Assembly: GCA_002083475.1 (NCBI GenBank)
Contig: LWDI01000069.1
Coordinates: 31,568 to 95,567 of the forward strand
DNA from: Proteobacteria bacterium SG_bin5
Lineage (GTDB): Bacteria > Pseudomonadota > Alphaproteobacteria > Sphingomonadales > Sphingomonadaceae
Length of the DNA: 64,000 bases
Direction of reading: 5' to 3'
Under the pieces are notes generated by a model, which was given only the letters and a program-made list of their open reading frames with translations, did not search any database and was not told the origin of the DNA. This document shows positions 26,055 to 35,227 of the stretch, one piece after another. The translations under genes and the position numbers were made by a program. The stretch's first letter is position 1. Each line of letters starts with the position of its first letter.

Positions 26055-28270
26055 GCCGCCGCCGTAAAGGGCAAGGCGCGCAAACGGAAGCCCGTCGCGG
26101 CGTGGAGTGCGTTGGCGATCGCCGGGGCGACCGGCGGCACCGCGAGTTCGCTCACCCCGCCGGGCTCGGCGTCCGAGCGAATCAGCTCGACGGTGATGTC
26201 GGGCGTGTCGGCGAGCGTGGGCAGCTCGAGCGCGCCGAGCCGCGCCGGGGCGGGGCGGCCGCGTTCGAAGCCGATCGGCGCGCCGAGCGCCGCGCTCATG
26301 CCGAAGATCAGGCCGCCCTCGATCTGCTGGCGCACCAGCTCGGGATTGATCTGACGCCCGCAATCGACCGCCGCCACCAGCCGGTCGACCACCGGCACGC
26401 GCCCCTCCTCGAAATGCGCCTCGGCGAGCACCGCGATATGGCTGCCGCGAAACGAATGACAGGCGATGCCCTGGCCCGATCCGGGCACGCCCCCCTCCCA
26501 GCCGCCGAGCGACGCGGCGGTCGACAGGCAGCGCACCAGCCGCGGCTCGCCGGTGATGCCGACGCGGAACGACAGCGGCTCCGAATTGGCCGCCTGGGCG
26601 AGTTCGTCGAGGAAACTCTCGGTGAAGAAGGCGGTATAGCCATGCGCCCCCCCGCGCCAATAGCCGGTGGGCAGGCCGATCTCGGCGGGGTGGTGATCGA
26701 GCGCGAAGGCGGGGAAGCGATAATAAGGAATCGCCCCGGCGACCGCCGCCATATCGCCCTCGCCCTCGGCGAGCAGCGCCGCGCGCGTCGCCGGATCGCC
26801 GCCGAACAGCCGCTGGGCGAGCGCGGTGCCGCTCGCGGGCGTCGCGATCTTGGCCCGCCAGCCGAGGATCGTGCCATTGGCGCCCAAACGCGCGGTGAGC
26901 CGCGCGACGGCGGGGGCGCGGAACGGATCGCGCGCCAGCTCCTCGCGCCGCGACCAGACGAGCTGCACGGGCCGTTTCGCCGCGCGGGCGATCAGCGCGG
27001 CCTGGGCGGCGATGGTCGGCTCGAGCCCCATGCCGAACGAGCCGCCGACGAGCATCGGATGCACCGTCACCGCGCCGGCCGCGATGCCGAGCGCCGCCGC
27101 CGCCGCATCGCGCGCCAGGCCCGGGGCGAGCGTCGGCAGCCAGAGTTCGAGCCGATTGCCGTCGAAGCGCGCGGTCGCGCTTTGCGTCTCGAGCGAGGCG
27201 TGCGGCGCGAGGCCGACGCGATATTCGGCCGCGACGCGCGCGCGGCCCCGCAGCGCCGCCTCGATATCGCCGCGCCGCGACAGTCGCACGCCCGGCGTGG
27301 CGAGCGCGCGCGCGAGCGCCGCGTCGATGCTCTTGGACGAAAGCGCGGGCGCGCCGCTCACGCGCGGGGCGAGCGCCTCGACCGCGCGATGCGCCCCCCA
27401 CCAAGTGGTGGCGAGCGCCGCGACCCAATCGCGCTGTTCGACGAGCATCAAAAAGCCCGGCGCCTTGGCCGCCGCCGCGCGGTTGAGCCCGGTGATATGC
27501 CCGCCCGGCGGCGCGCTCCAGGCGGCGGCGAAGACCATGTCGGCCAGCCGCACGTCACCCGCGAAATTGGCCGAGCCATCGACCTTGGCGGGCACGTCGA
27601 GCCGGGGGAGCGGCTCGCCTGCGAGCGCGCCCGATCCCTCGGCGCGCAGCGGCAGCGTCTTGGGCAATGCCTCGCGCACCGCTTCGGCGGCGAGCTCGCC
27701 GAAGCGCGCGCGGCGCCCGCCATGGCTGACGAACCCGCCATCGGCGACGCAGGCGCGCCAATCGACCCCCCAGCGCTTGGCGGCGGCCTTGCACAGCAGC
27801 ACGCGCGCGGCGGCGCCGGCGCGGCGCAATTCCCCCTCGAACGCGCGCAGCGAGCTCGAACCGGCGGTGAGCATCAGCGCGGTCGGCGCGGCATAGCGCG
27901 CGGCGAAAGCGGCGGGGGCGCCCGCGAACAGCCCTTCGAACAACTCGGCCGCCGCGAGGCGATTGGCGTAGAGCGGGTTGAGCGGGGCGGGCTCGACCGA
28001 GACGGTGCGCCAATCGGCGCCGAGTTCATCGGCGAGGATTTGCGGCAGCGCGGTCCAGCTGCCCTGGCCATATTCGGCCTGGGGAATGGCGACCGCGACA
28101 TGCCCGTCCTCGCCGATCTTGGCCCAGGCGCCGAAGATCGTCTCGCCCGGCGCCGCGGTGAGATTGGGGGTATAGGCGCGCGGCCATAGCCCCCAGGCGA
28201 CCACCAGCCCCACGCCCGCGCCCCCGGCGATGAGCAAGCCGCGTCGATCGATCAGGGGAAGCCGTGCCAT
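26051..28270 (-). CDS. xanthine dehydrogenase-family molybdopterin-binding subunit
   Basis: A 739-residue protein like the large subunit of isoquinoline 1-oxidoreductase/aldehyde dehydrogenases (IorB, CoxL relatives). A Tat-like leader with twin Arg (DRRGLLIAGGAG, residues 8-19) precedes one hydrophobic stretch. Molybdenum-cofactor contacts include IPQAEYGQGSWTALPQILAD, HPMLVGGSFGMGLEP and GSGQGIACHSFRGSHIAV. The usual small [2Fe-2S] subunit gene is not next to it, so its electron carrier is elsewhere or different. Substrate unknown; it is read upstream of hemH with overlapping codons. Confidence 0.87.
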   Translation of the reverse strand: MARLPLIDRRGLLIAGGAGVGLVVAWGLWPRAYTPNLTAAPGETIFGAWAKIGEDGHVAVAIPQAEYGQGSWTALPQILADELGADWRTVSVEPAPLNPLYANRLAAAELFEGLFAGAPAAFAARYAAPTALMLTAGSSSLRAFEGELRRAGAAARVLLCKAAAKRWGVDWRACVADGGFVSHGGRRARFGELAAEAVREALPKTLPLRAEGSGALAGEPLPRLDVPAKVDGSANFAGDVRLADMVFAAAWSAPPGGHITGLNRAAAAKAPGFLMLVEQRDWVAALATTWWGAHRAVEALAPRVSGAPALSSKSIDAALARALATPGVRLSRRGDIEAALRGRARVAAEYRVGLAPHASLETQSATARFDGNRLELWLPTLAPGLARDAAAAALGIAAGAVTVHPMLVGGSFGMGLEPTIAAQAALIARAAKRPVQLVWSRREELARDPFRAPAVARLTARLGANGTILGWRAKIATPASGTALAQRLFGGDPATRAALLAEGEGDMAAVAGAIPYYRFPAFALDHHPAEIGLPTGYWRGGAHGYTAFFTESFLDELAQAANSEPLSFRVGITGEPRLVRCLSTAASLGGWEGGVPGSGQGIACHSFRGSHIAVLAEAHFEEGRVPVVDRLVAAVDCGRQINPELVRQQIEGGLIFGMSAALGAPIGFERGRPAPARLGALELPTLADTPDITVELIRSDAEPGGVSELAVPPVAPAIANALHAATGFRLRALPFTAAA

Positions 28271-28309
28271 CGCCTTGGCTTAGGGCGCGGGGTGGCGCGT
28301 GAAAAGCGT

Positions 28310-28597
28310 TTAGCCGCCCTGGAGCGCGACCAGCGCGTCGACCAGCGCGGCGTCATCGCCCGGTTCGATCGGCGCGTGATAGACCTTGCGCATCTTGGCG
28401 ACCTCCGCCGCCCAGGCCGCGCGCGACAATTTGGGCTGGGCGGTGAGGAACTCGCTCGAATGGCAGCCGGTGCAATTTTGCGTCACCGCCTCGAATTTCT
28501 CGCTGAGCCCCGGCGGGTCTTGCGGCAGATCGATCGTCTTGTTCTTGAAGGCGACGCCCATGCTCGCGAGCGCCGCCGCGGCGAGCAGAAATTTCAT
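28310..28597 (-). CDS. sorB: monohaem c-type cytochrome, SorB-like
   Basis: A 95-residue protein with an N-terminal leader (MKFLLAAAALASMGVA) and one haem attachment site NCTGCH (Cys42, Cys45, His46). Its start overlaps the stop of the sulfite-oxidase-like gene by four bases. This pair is the SorAB arrangement in which the cytochrome takes electrons from the molybdenum subunit in the periplasm. The axial Met is not obvious; Met68 in VAKMRKVY is a candidate. The gene symbol rests on the neighbour. Confidence 0.8.
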   Translation of the reverse strand: MKFLLAAAALASMGVAFKNKTIDLPQDPPGLSEKFEAVTQNCTGCHSSEFLTAQPKLSRAAWAAEVAKMRKVYHAPIEPGDDAALVDALVALQGG

Positions 28598-29772
28598 GCG
28601 ACCATCACCCTGATTCGTTCGACCGCGTTGTAAAGATAGCCCCCCGGGTTCCACACCGCGCGCATCGGCTGCGCGCGCCCATCCTCGGCGGTGCAGCGCA
28701 CGGCGAGCGTCGCCGCGCCGCGCGCGAAATCGGTCGTCGCTTGCCACGCGCGAAAGCCATATTTGCCCTGATCGGGCCCGAGCGTCGCCGCTTGCCAGCT
28801 CGCGCCGCCGTCGCGGCTGAGTTCCACCTTCGCGACGCCGCTCGCCCCGCCGAACGCGATGCCGCGCACCAGGCGCGGCCCCGGCGGCACCACCGCGCCT
28901 TCCGCCAAATTGGTGACGAAGCTGCGCGGCGGCATCTTGTTGATCGGCACGCTTTCGAACTGGGTCGTCCCCGGCGCGACCCCGCCATCGGGGGTCGCGG
29001 GGATGCGATAGGCGGTCTTCATCCAGAAATTATCGTCGGGGGCGGTGAGCAATTCGATGCTCGACAGCGCCTTCACCCAATAGGTCGAATACCAGCCGGG
29101 CACGATCAGCCGGATCGGATAGCCGTTGAGCAGCGGCAGCGGCGCGCCGTTCATCGCGAAGGCGATCATCACCTCGCCATCCATCGCATGATCGAGATCG
29201 AGCGACTTCAGGAAGCGCGGCGCCTCGGGCGGCGGCGCGTCGAGCCCGCCGAAGCGCACCGCGACCGCGCCCCGCTTCACCCCCGCGCGCGCGAGCACCG
29301 CCTTCAGCGGCACGCCGGTCCAGCGCGCGCAGCCCATCGCGCCATGCCCCCATTGCGCCCCGGCGACGCGGGGGGAAACGAAGCCGCGCGAATTGCCCGA
29401 ACATTGGTTGACCGCGACCAGCTCGACGCGCGGCAACTTCAGCAGCTCGCCGAGCGTCAGCGCGAGCGGGCGGGCGACCGCGCCGCTCACTTTCAGCCGA
29501 TAATCGCGTGCGCTCACCGCGAGCGGAATGTCCTGATAATGCCAGCGGACGTAGAAACGATCATTGGGGGTGAGCAGCCCCGCGTCGAAAGCCTCGAACG
29601 GGGTTTCGAGCAACGGCGCGCGGGTGCGCTGGAGGATCATCTCGCCTTTTTCGGGAAAGGCGCGGGTGAGCGGGCGCGCGCCGTTCGCGAACCCCAGCCG
29701 GACCTCGCGCGCGAGCCCCGGCGCGGCGGCGAGCCCGCCCAGCCCGGCGAGCGCTAGCCGCCGGCTAAGCAT
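28594..29772 (-). CDS. sorA: sulfite oxidase-family molybdoenzyme, SorA-like
   Basis: A 392-residue molybdopterin oxidoreductase. It begins MLSRRLALAGLGGLAAAPGL, a Tat-type leader with a twin Arg. The Mo-ligating Cys is Cys124 in VAVNQCSGNSRGF; DHAMDGEVMIAFAMNGAPLP and NGYPIRLIVPGWYSTYWVKAL are further family signatures. The C-terminal Mo-co dimerisation domain ends IRVMVA. Together with the downstream cytochrome this suggests a periplasmic sulfite:cytochrome c oxidoreductase. Other substrates cannot be excluded, because the sulfite-binding arginines were not mapped. Confidence 0.88.
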   Translation of the reverse strand: MLSRRLALAGLGGLAAAPGLAREVRLGFANGARPLTRAFPEKGEMILQRTRAPLLETPFEAFDAGLLTPNDRFYVRWHYQDIPLAVSARDYRLKVSGAVARPLALTLGELLKLPRVELVAVNQCSGNSRGFVSPRVAGAQWGHGAMGCARWTGVPLKAVLARAGVKRGAVAVRFGGLDAPPPEAPRFLKSLDLDHAMDGEVMIAFAMNGAPLPLLNGYPIRLIVPGWYSTYWVKALSSIELLTAPDDNFWMKTAYRIPATPDGGVAPGTTQFESVPINKMPPRSFVTNLAEGAVVPPGPRLVRGIAFGGASGVAKVELSRDGGASWQAATLGPDQGKYGFRAWQATTDFARGAATLAVRCTAEDGRAQPMRAVWNPGGYLYNAVERIRVMVA

Positions 29773-30340
29773 GGGCGGCGAGCGGCGCGAAGCGCGCGAC
29801 CTGGCGGCCGACCAGCGCGAGCTGATCGAGCACCGCCGCGTCGCTCGCTCCGCCCGCCTCGTCGAATTTGGTGAGCTGCGAATTGATCGCGGCGGCGAAG
29901 GGCGTGGGCCAGCCGCGCAGGGCGTGGACGATCGAGCGCAAAGCGGCGATCGTGCTCCCCGTCGCCTGCCAGCCATAAGCGGTGGCGATCAGCCCGACGG
30001 GCACGTCCGCCAGATAGGGGCGCGGATCGCGCGCGGTTTCTTCGAGCAGATCGAGCGCGTTCTTGACGAGGCCCGAGATCGAGCCGTGATAGCCCGGGCT
30101 CGCGATGATCACCGCCGAGGCGCGCCGCACCGCGCCGACGAAGCGCTGCTCGCATTCGGTGCGCTCATGTGCCTTGGGGTTGTAGAGCGGCAGCAGCGCG
30201 AGCGCCTCGCCGCCGAAGAGCTGCGTGTCGAACCCTTCGCGCGCGGCGGCCTCGAGCGCGATCATCAGCGCGCGCTCGGTGGAGGAAATGCCCCCGATGG
30301 TGCCGCCGATGCCGACGACGAGCGGTTTGGGATCGATCAT
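29765..30340 (-). CDS. NADPH-dependent FMN reductase family protein
   Basis: A 191-residue flavodoxin-like protein starting MIDPKPLVVGIGGTIGGISS. The flavin site includes GGTIGGISSTERAL and SPGYHGSISGLVKNALDLLE. It overlaps the sorA start by eight bases and so is first in the FMN reductase-sorA-sorB unit. Related proteins such as SsuE and MsuE supply reduced flavin to sulfonate monooxygenases that release sulfite, which would suit a neighbour that oxidises sulfite; this link is an inference. Confidence 0.83.
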   Translation of the reverse strand: MIDPKPLVVGIGGTIGGISSTERALMIALEAAAREGFDTQLFGGEALALLPLYNPKAHERTECEQRFVGAVRRASAVIIASPGYHGSISGLVKNALDLLEETARDPRPYLADVPVGLIATAYGWQATGSTIAALRSIVHALRGWPTPFAAAINSQLTKFDEAGGASDAAVLDQLALVGRQVARFAPLAAHA

Positions 30341-30447
30341 CGCCGCCCTCTCTAGCGCAGAAAGCGGGCGCGCCGAAACCGGCAAAAACAGGGGGGATCG
30401 AATGCGTTGCCGCCCCGGCGCGGCGCGCCCCTGCCAAGGCGCCGCGG

Positions 30448-32286
30448 TCAGCGCACCACCGGCAGCATCAGCTTCGATCCCGCGCAAATCTTCTGCTCGG
30501 CGCGGACATAATCCTCGGGCTTCGCCTTGGCGATGTTGGGGACGAAGCTTTGCGGATTGCGGTCGATCACCGGGAACCAGCTCGATTGCACCTGCACCAT
30601 CAGCCGGTGGCCTTTCTTGAACACATGATCGTGATCGCGCAGCGGCACTTCCCAGCGCGTCACCTGATTGGGCACGAGCGGGGCCGGCTTGGCGTCGTCC
30701 GCCAGATAGCGCCCGCGTCGCACCTCCATCGCGATCGGCAGCTGATAGCCGTTGATCTGCGTCGTATACGTGCCGAGCGGGGCGTTGTTGTCGAGCTTTT
30801 CATGATCGTCCGGAAAGACGTCGATCAGCTTGACGACGAAATCGCTGTCGGTGCCGCTCGTCGCCGCCTGGAGTTCGGCGAGCACCGCGCCGGTCACGGT
30901 CAAATCGGCGTCCAAGGGCGCCGAGACATAGCTCAGCACATCGGGCCGCCCGCCGACGAAGCGTTGATCCGCCGCTTCCCACCAGCGCCATTCGGGGCGC
31001 GGATAAGTGGGTGAGATCGGCCGCGCGCGGAACGGCACCGGATTGGCGGGGTCCGACACATAAGTCCGGCAGGCCTCGCCCGTCGCCGGCGCCGAAAAGC
31101 TCAGCGAACCGTCGGCGCGCAGATAAAGCGCGGTCGGCTTGGCGGCGGCGAGCGGCCATTGGTCATAGCGCCGCCACACCCAACTCCCCGATTGGAAGCT
31201 GTTGACCAGGCCCACCGGCCGCGCGCCCTTGCCGTGGAGCCAATAGCGGAAGAAGGGCGCCTGCATCTTCTCGACGAAGCGCGTCGAGCTATCGACCTTG
31301 TAATCGATCGGGCCCAGCTCGTGCTCGCCCGGGCGGCTCCACGTGCCATGCGCCCAGGGGCCGACGACCAGTTGCGACAAATTATCGGGGTCGTTCTGGC
31401 GTTGTTTGGCGAAAATTTGCCAACTGCCCCAGGGGTCTTCCTGATCCCAATAGCCCGCTACGTTGAGCGTCGGCACGCTCGTTTTGCCGAGCGCGTCGGA
31501 CCAACGCTGGCGGCGGTAGAAATCGTCATGATCGGGATGTTCGATCAAGTCGCGGATCAGCGCGCTCTTGCCCTTGATATAGCGCTGTTCGATATCGGCG
31601 AGCGATCCCGCGCGCAGGAAGAAATCATAAGTATCGATCGTGTCATAAGTGAATTCGGCATTGGTCTTGTCGGCCTGGAGCAAATAGACCCAATCGGTGA
31701 TATAGCTCAACCGCGCCGCGCCCCAGCGGTGGAGATCGTCATTCTGCCAATAATCGATCCAGGCGGCCTGGGGGCTGGTCGCCTTCAGCGCGGGGTGCGG
31801 CTTGGCGAGCGGGATCGCGGCGGCGAAGCCGGGATAGCTGATCCCCCACATGCCGACGCGGCCATTATTGCCGCGCACGTTCTTCACCAGCCAGTCGATA
31901 CTGTCATAGGCATCGGTCGCTTCGTCGGGTCCCGTGTCGCTGAGCGCGGTCGACAAAGTGAAGACGCCTTCGGACTTGAAGCGCCCGCGCATCGATTGGA
32001 AGACGAAGATATAGCCGTCCTTGGCGAGCGCCTCCCACCCCTTGGGCACCGCCGCGAGCGGTCCGCCGGGCACGCCATAGGGGGTGCGCTGGAATAGGAT
32101 CGGCAACGGCCCCTTGGCGTCCCGCGGGCGCAGGATCACGGTCTGGAGCTTGGCGCCGTCGCGCATCGGCACCATCACCTCCTCGAAGGTGAAGGGCGAT
32201 TGCGCGGCCGCGCTGCTCGTCTGCGCGGGCGTCGCGGCGGGGATGGCGAGCGCCAAAGCGAGCGCGGCGAAGGTCGTGCGGATCAT
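30448..32286 (-). CDS. CocE/NonD family hydrolase (X-Pro dipeptidyl-peptidase S15 type)
   Basis: A 612-residue secreted alpha/beta hydrolase. The signal peptide is about residues 1-22 (ends ATPAQ). The nucleophile Ser150 lies in GMWGISYPG, the catalytic Asp is likely in YWDQEDPWG, and the His in VGPWAHGTW. The C-terminal jelly-roll domain of X-Pro dipeptidyl-peptidases starts near residue 400. Members include cocaine esterase, glutaryl-7-ACA acylase and alpha-amino ester hydrolases; this one shows the long two-domain form. Substrate not deducible. Confidence 0.9.
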   Translation of the reverse strand: MIRTTFAALALALAIPAATPAQTSSAAAQSPFTFEEVMVPMRDGAKLQTVILRPRDAKGPLPILFQRTPYGVPGGPLAAVPKGWEALAKDGYIFVFQSMRGRFKSEGVFTLSTALSDTGPDEATDAYDSIDWLVKNVRGNNGRVGMWGISYPGFAAAIPLAKPHPALKATSPQAAWIDYWQNDDLHRWGAARLSYITDWVYLLQADKTNAEFTYDTIDTYDFFLRAGSLADIEQRYIKGKSALIRDLIEHPDHDDFYRRQRWSDALGKTSVPTLNVAGYWDQEDPWGSWQIFAKQRQNDPDNLSQLVVGPWAHGTWSRPGEHELGPIDYKVDSSTRFVEKMQAPFFRYWLHGKGARPVGLVNSFQSGSWVWRRYDQWPLAAAKPTALYLRADGSLSFSAPATGEACRTYVSDPANPVPFRARPISPTYPRPEWRWWEAADQRFVGGRPDVLSYVSAPLDADLTVTGAVLAELQAATSGTDSDFVVKLIDVFPDDHEKLDNNAPLGTYTTQINGYQLPIAMEVRRGRYLADDAKPAPLVPNQVTRWEVPLRDHDHVFKKGHRLMVQVQSSWFPVIDRNPQSFVPNIAKAKPEDYVRAEQKICAGSKLMLPVVR

Positions 32287-32343
32287 GGCTTTTCCCCTGT
32301 CTCGGCCCCGATGTCGCACGCCATGGAAGGCGTGGAAAGGGGG

Positions 32344-32733
32344 TCAGCCGACCGGCGGCGGCACCAGGCCGATCGCTTTCATCACCGCCGCCTCGGCGAG
32401 CATCGCGACCAGCCAGTAAAGGCAATCGCCGAGGAGCCGGGCGACGCCGACGCCGCGATACGCCCCCGTCAGCGCGAGCGCGGGCGCGACGAAGCCCGCC
32501 CAGATCACGCCCGCGCTCGCCAGCGCCATCACCCAGGGGTCGGCCTTGGGCGGCGCCAGGATCAGCGCGCCCGCCAGGATCGCGGCGAACCAGAAATGCG
32601 CGACCAGGGCGGTGAGCGACACGCCCAAACCCAGCCGCCCGCCGCCGCTGAGTGCATGGCGCGCGAGCCCGAGCAACAGCGCGACCAGCGTCGCCGCGCC
32701 GATGGGCGCCAGATTGAGCAGGATGTAGATCAT
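32344..32733 (-). CDS. four-helix inner membrane protein, unknown
   Basis: A 129-residue protein with four hydrophobic helices, beginning MIYILLNLAPIGAATLVALL. No family I can name with confidence. Start could also be six codons upstream at 32751. It lies 57 bases upstream of the CocE gene on the same strand, so the two may be co-transcribed. Its 5' end faces the diguanylate cyclase gene across about 60 bases, which must hold divergent promoters. Confidence 0.6.
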   Translation of the reverse strand: MIYILLNLAPIGAATLVALLLGLARHALSGGGRLGLGVSLTALVAHFWFAAILAGALILAPPKADPWVMALASAGVIWAGFVAPALALTGAYRGVGVARLLGDCLYWLVAMLAEAAVMKAIGLVPPPVG

Positions 32734-32795
32734 GGTTCGCCGAAATATCATGATCTTGCCGACACGTGCAAAGCCAATAGACGCTTAACCAACTC

Positions 32796-34592
32796 ATGCT
32801 AACCAGGCTTATGCTCGCGCCGTCTCGCGCCCTTGTCGTCGATCGTCGCGCCGCCTGGCTTCGGGCCGGCGCGATCGGATCGGGCTATTTCGCCTGCGCG
32901 GCGGCGATGATTTTGCTGACCAGCTTCGAGGGCGGGCTCGCCGCCTTGTGGGTGGCGAGCGGGCTGCTCACCGCCGAGCTCGTCCACACGCCGCGCGACC
33001 GCTGGGCGCCGACGTTGATCGCCTGCGCGCTCGCCAGCATCGTGGCGACGGGCCTGTTCGGGCTCGGCTGGGGCATCGCGCCGCCGCTCGCGCTGCTCAA
33101 CATGGGCGAATCGATCGTCGCCGCGCTGCTGCTGCGGCGGTGGCGCCCAAGCCATGATTTTCTCGAATCGGTCGATGGCGTGATCGGCCTGCTGCTCGCC
33201 GCCGCCGCCGCCGCGCTGGTGACCGCGATCCCCGCCGGACTGCTGAGCGGCATCGCGACCGGGCGCGCCTTTTATGGCGAGGCGCGCGGCTGGCTGCTCG
33301 GCCATGGCCTGGGCGTGCTCACGGCGGCGCCGGTGTTCCTGCTGCTGGTGCAAGGCGAATTCGCGCGCTGGCTGCGCGAGGCCTCGACGCTGCGCCGCGT
33401 CGAGGCGGCGGGCCATGCGCTGATGATGGTCGCGGTGAGCCTGTTGGTGTTCGCGCAAGACGCGCTGCCGCTGCTGTTCGTGCCGATCCTGCCGCTGATG
33501 CTGGTGACCTTCCGGCTCGAACGCGTCGGCACCGCCGTCGCGATCGTGATTCTGGCGGTGATCGGGGGCGTGCTCACCGCTTTGGGGAAGGGCGGGACTT
33601 ATGTGATGCCGGGGAGCGTGCCCGATCACGTTCGGCTGTTCCAAGGCTATCTCGCGGCGACGGTGCTCACCGTGCTGCCGGTCGCCGCCGAGCTGCGGCT
33701 GCGCCGCGCGACGCTCGACCGGCTCGCCGATAGCGAGGCGCGCTACAAGCTCATCACCGAAAGCGCGACCGATATGATCGTCACGCTCGATGCGGCGGGC
33801 GTGGTCGATTACGTCTCGCCCTCGGCGCGCGAGGTCACCGGCTTCGCGCCCGAGGAGATGATCGGCCTCACCCCGGCCGAGCTCGCCTGCGGCCCCGACC
33901 GCGCGACGATGCAAAGCGCCATCGACGCCGCGCGCGCGCATCCCGGCGAGCGATCGATCATCGAATATCGCGCCGAGAATGCGCAAGGCGAGCGGCGCTG
34001 GTACGAGGCGCACACCCGCGCCGCCGTCGCCGAGGGGCGGATCACCGGCTGGGTGAGCGCGGTGCGCGACATCTCCGCGCGCAAGGCGCTCGAGGCGCGG
34101 CTCGCCCACGCCGCGACGACCGATCCGCTGACCGGGCTCGCCAATCGCCGCAAATTCGATTCGATCCTCGATCGTCGGATCGAGGCGGCCGATAGCGGGT
34201 GCATCGCCTTGTTCGACATCGATTTCTTCAAGCGCGTCAACGATGCCTATGGCCATGCGATCGGCGATCTGGTGCTGGAGACCTTCGCGCGCGCCGCGCT
34301 CGGCTGCGTGCGCGCGGGCGATCACGTCGCGCGGCTGGGGGGCGAGGAATTCGGGCTGATTCTGCCCGGCGCGACGCTCGATCAAGCGGCGATGGTGTGC
34401 GAGCGGGTGCGGCTCGCGGTCGCCGAGGCGGAAACGCTCACCCCGTGCGGCACGGCGGTGCGGGTGACGGTGAGCGCGGGGCTGGTCGCGATCCGCCCGG
34501 GCGCGGCGCGGCTCCAGCTGATGCGCGCCGCCGACGAAGCGCTCTACCGCGCCAAGGCGAGCGGACGCGATCGTTACGCCGTGGCGGCCTGA
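32796..34592 (+). CDS. MASE1-PAS-GGDEF diguanylate cyclase
   Basis: A 598-residue sensor enzyme making c-di-GMP. Residues about 20-300 form a MASE1-type membrane sensor with eight helices; a PAS domain follows (DSEARYKLITESATDMIVTL to the PAC stretch GWVSAVRDISARKALEARL); the GGDEF domain covers the last 160 residues, starting TTDPLTGLANRRKFDSILD. The active-site motif is GGEEF in RLGGEEFGLILP, an active variant. No inhibitory RxxD was noted. An in-frame ATG at 32811 is an alternative start. Confidence 0.92.
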   Translation: MLTRLMLAPSRALVVDRRAAWLRAGAIGSGYFACAAAMILLTSFEGGLAALWVASGLLTAELVHTPRDRWAPTLIACALASIVATGLFGLGWGIAPPLALLNMGESIVAALLLRRWRPSHDFLESVDGVIGLLLAAAAAALVTAIPAGLLSGIATGRAFYGEARGWLLGHGLGVLTAAPVFLLLVQGEFARWLREASTLRRVEAAGHALMMVAVSLLVFAQDALPLLFVPILPLMLVTFRLERVGTAVAIVILAVIGGVLTALGKGGTYVMPGSVPDHVRLFQGYLAATVLTVLPVAAELRLRRATLDRLADSEARYKLITESATDMIVTLDAAGVVDYVSPSAREVTGFAPEEMIGLTPAELACGPDRATMQSAIDAARAHPGERSIIEYRAENAQGERRWYEAHTRAAVAEGRITGWVSAVRDISARKALEARLAHAATTDPLTGLANRRKFDSILDRRIEAADSGCIALFDIDFFKRVNDAYGHAIGDLVLETFARAALGCVRAGDHVARLGGEEFGLILPGATLDQAAMVCERVRLAVAEAETLTPCGTAVRVTVSAGLVAIRPGAARLQLMRAADEALYRAKASGRDRYAVAA

Positions 34593-35227
34593 CGCTCGAC
34601 CAATTTGCGGATCACCCGCTCGAACACCTCCACCGGCTGCGCGCCTTGGACGAGATAGCGATCGTCGAAAATGATCGAGGGCACCGCCGCGATCCCGCGC
34701 TCGTGCCAAAAGGCCTCGCCCGCGCGCACCGCCTCGGCATGGGCGTCGCTCCCGAGCACCGCCTCGGCGCCCGCGCGATCGAGCCCGACCTCGGCGGCGG
34801 TCGCGGCGAGCACGCGTGGGTCGCCGATGTCGGCGCGATCGGTGAAATAGGCGCGGAACAAGGCGTCCTTGAGCGCGGCCTGCGCGCCCGCGTCGCGCGC
34901 CCAATCGAGCAGGCGGTGCGCGTCGAAGCTATTGTAGATGCGGCTGGTCGCGTCGCCGTTCATCGTAAAGCCGAACGCCGCCGCCGCCTCGCGGATGCGC
35001 GCGCGGTTCGCCTCCGATCGTTCGGGGGTCGCGCCATATTTCTCGGCGACATGCTCGACGATATTCTGCCCTTCGCGCGGCATGTGCGGGTTGAGCTCGA
35101 ACGGGTGGAAGACGATCTCGGCCTCGACGTCGGCGTTCCGCGCGAGCGCCGCGCGGAGCGCGCCGAGCCCGATGACGCACCAGGGGCAGACCACGTCCGA
35201 GACGAAATCGATCTCGAGCCGCGTCAC
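34574..35227 (-). CDS. DsbA family oxidoreductase, FrnE type
   Basis: A 217-residue thioredoxin-fold protein with no signal peptide. The redox motif CPWC is at residues 14-17 in FVSDVVCPWCVIGLG, and the helical insert between the two halves is typical of FrnE/2-hydroxychromene-2-carboxylate isomerase relatives. The cis-Pro loop AAVPSIIFDDRYLVQGAQP is present near the end. GTG start overlaps the previous gene's stop (GTGA). Last in a three-gene unit after telA. It overlaps the GGDEF gene's 3' end by 19 bases, convergently. Confidence 0.88.
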   Translation of the reverse strand: MTRLEIDFVSDVVCPWCVIGLGALRAALARNADVEAEIVFHPFELNPHMPREGQNIVEHVAEKYGATPERSEANRARIREAAAAFGFTMNGDATSRIYNSFDAHRLLDWARDAGAQAALKDALFRAYFTDRADIGDPRVLAATAAEVGLDRAGAEAVLGSDAHAEAVRAGEAFWHERGIAAVPSIIFDDRYLVQGAQPVEVFERVIRKLVERQAATA

